DNA from: Shewanella sp. MTB7
Lineage (GTDB): Bacteria; Pseudomonadota; Gammaproteobacteria; Enterobacterales; Shewanellaceae
Assembly: GCF_027571385.1 (NCBI RefSeq)
Contig: NZ_CP085636.1
Span: 2,046,001-2,110,000 of the forward strand
Direction of reading: 5' to 3'
Length of the DNA stretch: 64,000 nt
The notes below the pieces were generated by a model, which worked only from the letters and a program-made list of their open reading frames with translations, had not been told where the DNA came from and made no database searches. The number at the start of each line of letters is the position of its first letter. Position 1 is the stretch's first letter. The translations under genes were made by a program, and so were the position numbers. This document shows positions 18,824 through 26,297 of the stretch, piece after piece.

Positions 18824-19305
18824 TGAGTACGCTACTTCCTAAAAATCTGCTGGTTATCATACCCAAGCTCTCCCTATGCTGACAAGGGTTATCCTTGCTC
18901 TGGTTAACGAAAAGTAATTTGAATTGAATTAATCGGATCTCATGGGATGCCTATATTACTTTAGTTTCAAGAAATCCTATTAAGTCATAGGTATGACAAC
19001 ATGAGACTTTCTTTGTTCCTTAAGCTCTTTTTTATAGGCTCTTGTCGCTACTCATGCCGTAGGGTTTCAGTCAAAATGATTGTTTTTAGTTCCAACGTGC
19101 ATGTATGTTGCGTAACACGTTGGAATCGATATGGAGTGTGCACCGTAATATTTTGACTGTTTAAAGCATTTTTCTTGTACGAGACGAGTAACTAACATGC
19201 TATCTTGCTTTCAATAACTGCTTGCAAAGTATCATAAAAGTTATAAGAATATGATTCAGAATTGGCTATAGAGCTAAACAAATCAGTTGAGGTTTAGAGG
19301 TTGCT
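18824..19305. other. intergenic region upstream of the borosin genes
   Basis: 482 bp without a gene, between the divergent bamE and sonM starts. It holds a perfect 10-bp inverted repeat TTCCAACGTG (19090-19099) / CACGTTGGAA (19116-19125) with a 16-nt spacer, a candidate operator or leader hairpin about 180 bp before the sonM start. At 18857-18875 a piece (ATACCCAAGCT) matches the end of the dispersed repeat seen at 31381. Confidence 0.5.
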
Positions 19306-20121
19306 ATGGAGTTAGGCGTTAAGGGCAGGAAAGGGAGCTTGGTCTGTGTCGGAACCGGGCTGAATTTGGCTGGTCAGATCACTGTTCTGAGTAAAAGTTA
19401 TATCCAAAATGCAGATGTGGTGTTTTCATTAGTGCCTGATGGCTTTGCACAACGCTGGCTAGAAGGCCTTAATGATGATGTACGAAGTCTTCAACCTTTC
19501 TATGCACAGGGAGATGAAGTAAAGAGTCGCCGGGATACTTATGACCAGATGGTACAGGCTATTTTAGAGCAAGTTCGTGTAGGCAAGAAAGTGGTATGCG
19601 CTTTATACGGACACCCTGGTATTTTTGCCTGCGTATCACACTTTGCTATCGAGCAAGCTAGAGATGAAGGTTATAGCGCCAAGATGGAACCCGGTATATC
19701 TGCCGAAGCTTGTCTTTGGGCTGATTTAGGCATTGATCCAGGTAGTTCAGGTCATCAAAGTTTCGAAGCTAGTCAGTTTATGTTTTATAAACATATTCCA
19801 GATCCTACCACCTATTTGCTACTTTGGCAGATAGGGATAGCTGGCGAACATACCTTGGCCGAGTTCCATACCTCATCAGATTGTTTGCAAGTATTAGTTG
19901 AACAACTCAATGAGTGGTACCCGTTAGATCATGAAATCACAATTTATGAAGCGCCTAATTTGCCAATACAACAACCCAGAATAGATAAGTTAGCCCTAAA
20001 AGAGCTGCCTTTCGCTCGTCTGACAGCAATTAGCACTCTATTGATTTCACCTGCTAGCAAGCTTGAGGTGAATCATGCCATATTGGCCAAGCTTGGGATC
20101 ACAGAAGCGGATTTAGGCTAG
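19306..20121 (+). CDS. sonM: split-borosin alpha-N-methyltransferase (SonM-type)
   Basis: 271 residues of the tetrapyrrole-methylase fold. SAM-binding features are CVGTGLNLAGQIT near residues 14-26 and ALYGHPGIF at 99-107. The catalytic-site residues expected in borosin methyltransferases are in place: Tyr66, Arg75/Arg76 and Tyr79 in FYAQGDEVKSRRDTY. There is no fused precursor at the C-terminus; instead a separate 68-residue peptide gene follows 81 bp later. In the S. oneidensis system such an enzyme N-methylates backbone amides of its partner peptide in trans. The chromosomal position (after bamE) matches. Start ATG 19306 has AGAGG just upstream. Confidence 0.92.
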   Translation: MELGVKGRKGSLVCVGTGLNLAGQITVLSKSYIQNADVVFSLVPDGFAQRWLEGLNDDVRSLQPFYAQGDEVKSRRDTYDQMVQAILEQVRVGKKVVCALYGHPGIFACVSHFAIEQARDEGYSAKMEPGISAEACLWADLGIDPGSSGHQSFEASQFMFYKHIPDPTTYLLLWQIGIAGEHTLAEFHTSSDCLQVLVEQLNEWYPLDHEITIYEAPNLPIQQPRIDKLALKELPFARLTAISTLLISPASKLEVNHAILAKLGITEADLG

Positions 20122-20202
20122 GCATGTATGCATTAAAGCTGTGATAAGTTAAGTTAGACGAATAAAGAAATCGCAATCACTAAAATGAAAAGGAAGTAAT
20201 TG

Positions 20203-20409
20203 ATGTCAAAATTAAATGATCTTTTAGAGAAGTTAAGCTCCGACGCTGATTTGAAGGCTAAGTATCTTGAAAATCCAGAGCAAGTGATGGAGCAAGCAGG
20301 TTTGAATGATGCTGAGAAGAAAGCGATGCTAGCTGGTGACGAGAAGGCTTTAAGTGATCTGACTGGTGATAAATCAGCATACCGTAAACATGTAAGAAAT
20401 CCGGATTAA
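20203..20409 (+). CDS. sonA: borosin precursor peptide (SonA-type) with a divergent core
   Basis: 68 residues from ATG 20203, preceded by AGGAAG (20191-20196). Residues 1-53 form the helical borosin-binding domain (LKAKYLENPEQVMEQAGL, then DAEKKAMLAGDEKAL). The C-terminal segment from Gly55 is the core and reads GDKSAYRKHVRNPD. By recollection, S. oneidensis SonA aligns without gaps and is methylated at positions 63 and 65 (Leu, Ile); here these are His63 and Arg65 with Val64 between. The domain is well conserved but the core is not, so either the product is different or methylation is lost. Confidence 0.9.
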   Translation: MSKLNDLLEKLSSDADLKAKYLENPEQVMEQAGLNDAEKKAMLAGDEKALSDLTGDKSAYRKHVRNPD

Positions 20410-20428
20410 CGTCTAAATGTAGTTTGTA

Positions 20429-20476
20429 TTCTCATATGCTGTGTTTGAGCTTTTTGTTTTCAGTTTCATATGAGAA
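20429..20476. repeat. 10-bp inverted repeat between sonA and the GGDEF gene
   Basis: TTCTCATATG (20429-20438) and its exact complement CATATGAGAA (20467-20476) flank a 28-nt T-rich loop. There is no terminal T-run, so it may stabilise the sonMA message or act as a binding site rather than a classic terminator. Confidence 0.6.
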
Positions 20477-20500
20477 CAATTTATATTGATAGAGTTAAAA

Positions 20501-22507
20501 ATGTCCAATGTCGTGTTTGAAAAAAAGATTCTTACAATTCCTACCAGTTGCAAAGTTGGCGGGAAGTGTGGGAGGGTGGGAGCACAATATTGGACATTCT
20601 ATGAAAATTGTAATTTGAAGCTCCTTATCCAAAAATTTCATGTGTGCAAAATCAAAGAATGTAACTTAATTTATGCCTATCTATATGTTGTATTACTAAT
20701 ATTTCCTGCTAATGTTTTTGCAGAGAATATTGTGCAAGAAGATAGCGATAATACCCAAGTTAATGTTGAAATACTGAACGAGTCCTTGACTACACTTGAA
20801 CTTACTCGTACTCAATCTCCTGATGCTGTCTCAAAACAGTTGCTATCATTATCTCCATTATTTTCTGAAATGAATAGAGAGCAACAATATCGCTTTATTT
20901 TACTTCAAGCTCACTCATATACCTTATCTGGAGACTTTAATGAAGCTGTCAACCTCTTAACACCTCAATTGTTGAAACCTTTTGATTCTGATCTTATAAA
21001 GTATAAAACTAGAACGATGTACTTATTGGCAAATACTTATTCACACTTTAACTATTATGTTGAATCACTAAGAACGCTCCATCAATTGTTACCTCTTCTG
21101 GCTGATGTCGACGATATCGAGAGTGAGGTTTATGGCTATACCTTAGCAGTTGAGTTGTTCGGCCAAATGGACTTAAATGATGAAGCGCTTAAGTATGCGA
21201 AAAACCTTTATTCAAAGTTTGACACTATAAAGCTTCCAAGGCATCAATGTTTCACCTCTTATAGTTATGCTGAAAGTATTGATGGGGTTTATGGAAAGGA
21301 TGAAGGTAAGTTATTGGAAATAAAGTCTCTTTATAGTAGTGCTTTAAATTTCTGCAAGAGTGCTAATGAAGAAATGATTATGGCGGCTTCATTGTTAGGT
21401 CAAGCTAAAATGTTATTTTTTCTGGGCCATTTTAAAGAAGCTAGACATGAGGTACTACAAGCGATTGAGTTATCAGAATCAATCCCCTATTTATTGGATG
21501 TGGCAGATGCACTGATCCTTCTATCTGAAATTGATAGAGTTGAAAATCGTGATGATCTAGCATTGGCCCATACAGAAAAAGCTTTAGAGATTGCTCTAAT
21601 TGTGAATGATGAAGGCGTATTGGCGAAAGTTTATAAGTCATTATCGGAAATAAATGAAAGTTTAGGCCGAACAAGTAAGGCATTAGAGTACCTTAAGCTT
21701 TTTCAAAAGAACCATACAAAGATTTTAGGTGAAACCCAAAACAAGATCATCGCTTTTGAAACAACCAAACTTGATTACCTTGAAAAAGAGCGCCAAATTC
21801 GATACCTCAATAAAGATCGCGAGCTTTATACCGCGAAGGCTGAGTTAACTGAATCACAACGTAATAATGAACGTATGATGTTTCTGTTGATCTGTGGCAG
21901 TTTAGTGATATTAACTATGTTTGCGATTAGCATGACGTTGCAAAAGCGTAAGTACAAGCGATTGGCTCAATTTGATGTGTTAACCGGGATATATAATCGC
22001 GGAACGGGTCAAGACAGAGCAGAAAACAGATTCGTTAAAGATTCTATATCAGATACCGATTTTAGTGTGATCCTATTTGATCTGGATCATTTTAAAAATA
22101 TTAATGACAATTATGGTCATGCTATGGGTGACTGGGTATTAAAGAAAGTGTGTGAGGTTGTCAGTAAAGAGTGCCGTAGTGGTGATATATTTACTCGCTT
22201 TGGGGGAGAGGAGTTTGCACTGTTTATGTCTAATACTGGCAAGGATACGGCCAAGGAAGTGGCTGAAAAGTGTAGGCTTCAAGTTCTAGCGATAGAGACC
22301 CGATACTCGGGTCATGAGTTTACGGTCAGCGCCAGTTTTGGTGTCACAACCAGTAACGCTGAGGACTTAAGCCTAGATCCTATTTTACAACGTGCTGACA
22401 TCGCTATGTATCAATCTAAAAAGCAGGGAAGAGATCGAGTGACTGTTTATACTCAAGAGATGAATGATAACCGTGATAAAAACCCCTCTGAGCTAGGGCT
22501 TTCTTGA
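20501..22507 (+). CDS. TPR-type sensor diguanylate cyclase (GGDEF)
   Basis: About 668 residues from ATG 20501. A hydrophobic segment near residues 62-77 ends in NVFA, a signal peptide-like site. Residues about 90-440 form a helical TPR-like periplasmic domain. A coiled segment follows (about 420-460), then a membrane helix (MFLLICGSLVILTMFAISM) and a C-terminal GGDEF domain with active GGEEF near 567 and an RSGD I-site just before it. It should make c-di-GMP. The unusual N-terminal extension before the signal, with several cysteines, suggests a later start such as GTG 20642, or TTG 20486 upstream. It follows sonA. Confidence 0.85.
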   Translation: MSNVVFEKKILTIPTSCKVGGKCGRVGAQYWTFYENCNLKLLIQKFHVCKIKECNLIYAYLYVVLLIFPANVFAENIVQEDSDNTQVNVEILNESLTTLELTRTQSPDAVSKQLLSLSPLFSEMNREQQYRFILLQAHSYTLSGDFNEAVNLLTPQLLKPFDSDLIKYKTRTMYLLANTYSHFNYYVESLRTLHQLLPLLADVDDIESEVYGYTLAVELFGQMDLNDEALKYAKNLYSKFDTIKLPRHQCFTSYSYAESIDGVYGKDEGKLLEIKSLYSSALNFCKSANEEMIMAASLLGQAKMLFFLGHFKEARHEVLQAIELSESIPYLLDVADALILLSEIDRVENRDDLALAHTEKALEIALIVNDEGVLAKVYKSLSEINESLGRTSKALEYLKLFQKNHTKILGETQNKIIAFETTKLDYLEKERQIRYLNKDRELYTAKAELTESQRNNERMMFLLICGSLVILTMFAISMTLQKRKYKRLAQFDVLTGIYNRGTGQDRAENRFVKDSISDTDFSVILFDLDHFKNINDNYGHAMGDWVLKKVCEVVSKECRSGDIFTRFGGEEFALFMSNTGKDTAKEVAEKCRLQVLAIETRYSGHEFTVSASFGVTTSNAEDLSLDPILQRADIAMYQSKKQGRDRVTVYTQEMNDNRDKNPSELGLS

Positions 22508-23292
22508 TATTAAATTCACTTTTTTTGAATTTTTTAAATTTATTTTAGAAAAAAACCAAACTAATAATTCATGTTGATCGATAAACGTAAGTCGGTATAT
22601 CGACTGGTGTTACTTTCGTGTTTTTACATCTTACGTAAAGGTAAAGTTTAAACGCTCGTTTTGATTGTGTTGGTGTGCTGTAGTCGTTAACTATATGAAC
22701 TAGTTGTCATTATAAGCTTTACGATTAGGTTAGCTAAAAACGGAAACTAATATTGACTACCTGTTAACCGCTTCTTACTATCGTAATTAATCTATTACAG
22801 TATGAAATTTAATTACGTAATGTTTTTCGTTGTTTAATTATGGTCAAGTTGTCTGACAAATTGTATATAAACATCAAACTTTAATATAACTCTTCTCACT
22901 ATATTTATTTCTCTTTTTTTTCAGTGTATTGTGACTCACTATTATTGGTAATACCAATTTCCCTCATGATGTTTATTGGGAGTAATTTTGATTTTGTAGG
23001 CTTTTTGATGCTTGCAAATAGACACATTTGTTAGTAGCTTTTGTTCAACATACAGTTTTATTGAGCTAATTTATTTACTGGCTTAGGTATACAAGTTTCA
23101 ATTTGCTGAATTTCAGCAGTTGTTCCCGTGCGGTATTCCTACGTGCTGTACGGGCTTTTCTTTCCTTTCAACTGTGCTTCATTGCTACGACAATGTTTGC
23201 TTGTGTTGGCGACCTTAGCGGGTCGCTTTTTTTTACCTATACTTAGAAACTCAAATAAGCTGTTTTATTTTCCAGAGAATGATTTGAAATCA
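22508..23292. other. 785-bp AT-rich intergenic region with palindromes, possible small RNA
   Basis: No gene is seen. Two short perfect palindromes occur: ATTGGTA-A-TACCAAT (22944-22958) and TGCTGAA-T-TTCAGCA (23104-23118). A strong terminator lies at 23209-23234, only 58 bp before the HDOD gene start, so some transcript from this region ends there. A GC-rich stem (CCCGT/ACGGG near 23125-23154 followed by TTTTC) precedes it. I recognise no known riboswitch. Confidence 0.5.
23209..23234 (+). terminator. Rho-independent terminator upstream of the HDOD gene
   Basis: GCGACC (23209-23214), loop TTAGCG, GGTCGC (23221-23226), then eight T. It may end a small RNA or act as an attenuator of the HDOD gene. 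Confidence 0.85.
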
Positions 23293-24768
23293 ATGACTCA
23301 AAGTACAACTCATCCCAAATCGAACGGAATCGATTACTGGATTAAACGGATTAGTGATCAAGAAATGCCTGCACTATGCTCGACGGTGAAAACCTTGGAG
23401 AAGCTGGCGAAAGATGATGTCTCTTCGTTAGGGATACTCGGAAAGAGTGTGATGCACGATAATGCGCTGACTTCTCGAATACTCAGAGTCGCGAATAGTG
23501 CCACTTATAGTAAGGGGCATCATCAGATCACCACTGTCAGTCGGGCAACAGTGATGCTTGGCTTCGACAATATTCGCAGTATCTGTATTACCGCTAAACT
23601 GTTAAGCAGCTTATTAGAATCTGAGGGGTTAACCCCTTGTGTATACCAACGTTTATTGAAGTTGATGGCAAGGGCCTTTCAGGCTGCGATGCTAGCAAAA
23701 ATGATGCTTAGGGATCATGAAGAGGAGTTACAGGAGGAGGTATTTATCGCCTCGCTCCTTTATCATTTAGGTGAAAGTGCTTTCTGGAGTACAGGTAGTG
23801 AGCAAGCAATAAAACTGGATGTTGCGATGTCTAAGTGCAGTGACGCTAAAGAAGAGAAAGTCATTGTTCGTGAGATCTTAGGCACCTCCTTTAACATGCT
23901 GTCTCAAGGGATCGCCAAAGCATGGGGATTGGGAGAGGTGCTACAAAAAGCCTTGAACAGTCCGGAAACAAGAACACCAGAGATCCGCAGTATTTTTCTG
24001 GCAAATCAGATCTGTGAAATTTTAACTCAGGAAAATCCATCGGCCAGCGAACTTCAGCATAGGTTACAGCAAGCTGCGACCACGTTAGAGATTGAGGTTG
24101 ATGAGTTAAAGGGACGTATGATCCGTTGCAGTATGGCCACGAAAAAGCTTGCCGAAGCTTATGGTGCCAAAGTGCTGCTTAAATACCTACCTAACCCTAA
24201 AATGCTAACTAAGAACCTAGAGGCTGAAAAAGATAAGCCAACAGAACGTATGCCAAATATGACTGAACAGTTGAAAAGCTTACGTGCATTGACAGATTGT
24301 GCCGTGACTAAAGCCGATTTTAACCAAGTGATCACGATTACTTTAGAGGGCATACTATCGGGCGTAGGGGTCGATCGCTGTGGTGTGCTTCTGCTTTCGC
24401 CTAATCGTAAAAGATTACAGCCACGTGTTGTATTAGGGGAGGGGTCTGAGCAGATGAAAAATGAATTTATCATTGCGCTAGAGGGAAACAGTTGCTTATT
24501 TGGTGAAAGTATTGAGCTGAAACAAACTATGTTTATCGATGACCCAAGTTCTGCAAAATGGCAAGGTTATATGAATGATGATCTTAAGAGTAAAGTCTCA
24601 GCCACAGGTTTTATGATCTCCCCTTTAATTGTAGAGCAAAAGGTGATTGGTATGATCTATGCTGACAGGGCCAGTTCGGCGCGGCGTTTAGGCCAATCGG
24701 AATATGATAACTTCATCCACTTCTCACAACTTGCTAGTCTGTGCCTTACAGCCGCTTTAGGTCATTGA
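23293..24768 (+). CDS. HDOD-GAF signalling protein
   Basis: 491 residues from ATG 23293 (MTQSTTHPKSNGIDYW). A frame starting at 23128 would run through the terminator and is rejected. Residues about 15-240 form an HDOD domain (MPALCSTVKTLEKLAKDD, RILRVANSATYS, TVSRATVMLGFDNIRSI), a degenerate HD-type fold without catalytic metal residues. Residues about 330-480 form a GAF domain (VDRCGVLLLSP, FMISPLIVEQKVIGMIYAD). Such proteins act in signalling, often tied to c-di-GMP or motility. No catalytic output domain is present. Ligand unknown. Confidence 0.85.
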   Translation: MTQSTTHPKSNGIDYWIKRISDQEMPALCSTVKTLEKLAKDDVSSLGILGKSVMHDNALTSRILRVANSATYSKGHHQITTVSRATVMLGFDNIRSICITAKLLSSLLESEGLTPCVYQRLLKLMARAFQAAMLAKMMLRDHEEELQEEVFIASLLYHLGESAFWSTGSEQAIKLDVAMSKCSDAKEEKVIVREILGTSFNMLSQGIAKAWGLGEVLQKALNSPETRTPEIRSIFLANQICEILTQENPSASELQHRLQQAATTLEIEVDELKGRMIRCSMATKKLAEAYGAKVLLKYLPNPKMLTKNLEAEKDKPTERMPNMTEQLKSLRALTDCAVTKADFNQVITITLEGILSGVGVDRCGVLLLSPNRKRLQPRVVLGEGSEQMKNEFIIALEGNSCLFGESIELKQTMFIDDPSSAKWQGYMNDDLKSKVSATGFMISPLIVEQKVIGMIYADRASSARRLGQSEYDNFIHFSQLASLCLTAALGH

Positions 24769-24809
24769 TGACTTGAGTATTTAGGTTGAATTATGTGAGC
24801 TAAATTGTC

Positions 24810-25379
24810 TCATTTACTTTCTGATTTGATGGTTGCCGTTATCTCTTTAGCTATCTTATTCGGAATGGGGAAACTGAGATGGTATTGCGCTATCTTCCAG
24901 CCTTTATCTGTTAGAACCAAGGTGCCAGTTCCTCGGCTGATGCCGTAGGATCCACTGTCCAACAGTTCATCAAAGACAATTAACTTATCCAGTCTATCCA
25001 CTTTAGTTAGCTTTCTATTTGTGAGGGTATAACTCCAGCCTTGTGTTGGGCGAGCGTATTGCTGGAATTCATCCATGGTCCAATGCTCAGTGGCATCAGT
25101 GCCGATAAAGATGGCATCGCTAAGGTAGAGAGAAAAATAGCTATCCCAGTCAGCATCACTTGCAGCTTGATGTAAGTTATCTAATACCAGTGCAGCCTCA
25201 GCTAATACCATATTTTCATCAAGTGTTTGGGTTGTGGCGGTGTTTTTCAAGGTAGTAGGACTCACAGGAGCTGTGTCAGCTAAAGCGATGTTACTTATTG
25301 CAATTGTTAGCAGAAAAGCTGCAGGGAACAGTAGTAATCGAATTATTTTGTTAGCAATACGTTTCATTAATGACCGCAT
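24810..25379 (-). CDS. exported NTF2/SnoaL-like protein
   Basis: 189 residues with a signal peptide (ends ALA near residue 34). The mature part has the cone-like alpha+beta pattern of NTF2-like/SnoaL proteins: AASDADWDSYFSLYLSDAIFIGTDATEHW, then FDELLDSGSYGISRGTGTLV and WKIAQYHLSFPIPN. The family includes isomerases and non-enzymatic proteins; here the ligand is unknown. ATG 25367 is an alternative start. It lies 27 bp downstream of the MtfA-like gene on the same strand, so the two may form an operon. Confidence 0.75.
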   Translation of the reverse strand: MRSLMKRIANKIIRLLLFPAAFLLTIAISNIALADTAPVSPTTLKNTATTQTLDENMVLAEAALVLDNLHQAASDADWDSYFSLYLSDAIFIGTDATEHWTMDEFQQYARPTQGWSYTLTNRKLTKVDRLDKLIVFDELLDSGSYGISRGTGTLVLTDKGWKIAQYHLSFPIPNKIAKEITATIKSESK

Positions 25380-25406
25380 TTATTATTATTGAGTGTGTTT
25401 ATGACG

Positions 25407-26231
25407 TTAATGCCAGTTTATTGGATCTAGCTTAAAGAAATGGCTGAGTTCTGTATAGAGTTCTCTGTGCGCGTGGTAGAAATCTTGAGGGCGCTCGAAG
25501 AAAACCTCAGTGATAACAGCAAAGAATTCTGCAGGATTTGTCGCACCATAATAGCTGAAAATTGATGGTGTATTCTCTTGGGCTTGAGATTGGAGCTGTG
25601 TAAACTCTCGGGTTAATACTTCAGACCAGCTTGAGTAATCGTTTAGGGAGCTTAAAATCGGCGCGCCATTGGCTTTGCCGTCTTCTTGATCCAGTTGATG
25701 AGCAAACTCATGGATGACGACATTACTGCCATCTTGTGGATCCGCCGCATCATCTTGGGTTGTTTGCCATGATAGAACGACCTTGCCATTTTCCCAGGAT
25801 TCGCCCGAGAGTAATCTCTTTTTATCCCCCACCACTCCCCCACTATGTAGTTCATGGTTCTTCACGATAAAAATCGATGGATAGACTAAAATCTGTTTTA
25901 GCTTAGGATAAAAGTCGGTATTACGATTTAGCAGTAGTAGACAGGCCTGCGCGGCGATGGTGACACGCATTTCATCATCAATAATTATCCCATCACAGCC
26001 GATAAATTCCTTTTCATCAATAAAAATTTGTATCAAGTCTTTGAGTTGTAGTTGAAGGTCTGCCGGTAAAGATCGGAAATAGGGCATTCGTTGCTTGAGA
26101 ATGCCTCGCCAACTAGATGGGAAAGGATGCTTAACAACTTTTTTTCTATGCTTGGCGACTCTCCATGAGCGAGACGCTATCCAAGCAATAGATGAAAGCG
26201 CGAGTATAGTAACGATTATGATTGCGAACAT
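25407..26231 (-). CDS. mtfA: MtfA-like zinc peptidase (M90 family)
   Basis: 274 residues. An N-terminal membrane segment (about 1-18) is followed by the M90/DUF980 domain. The zinc motif HEFAHQLDQEDG is present, with the downstream glutamate region NPAEFFAVITEVFFERP and an LVYPSIF-type strand (ILVYPSIFIV). In E. coli MtfA titrates the repressor Mlc and acts as an aminopeptidase. The predicted membrane anchor is a feature of this longer variant. Target in this organism unknown. Confidence 0.85.
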   Translation of the reverse strand: MFAIIIVTILALSSIAWIASRSWRVAKHRKKVVKHPFPSSWRGILKQRMPYFRSLPADLQLQLKDLIQIFIDEKEFIGCDGIIIDDEMRVTIAAQACLLLLNRNTDFYPKLKQILVYPSIFIVKNHELHSGGVVGDKKRLLSGESWENGKVVLSWQTTQDDAADPQDGSNVVIHEFAHQLDQEDGKANGAPILSSLNDYSSWSEVLTREFTQLQSQAQENTPSIFSYYGATNPAEFFAVITEVFFERPQDFYHAHRELYTELSHFFKLDPINWH

Positions 26232-26297
26232 ATAACCTTCATATATTTTAACTGACTAATATAAATGAGATAAGGCCTGTTCAGATATAATTCAAGT

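Noticed and set aside
23128..23292. N-terminal extension of the HDOD protein from ATG 23128
   Set aside because: It would translate through a strong terminator, and the conserved protein begins at 23293.
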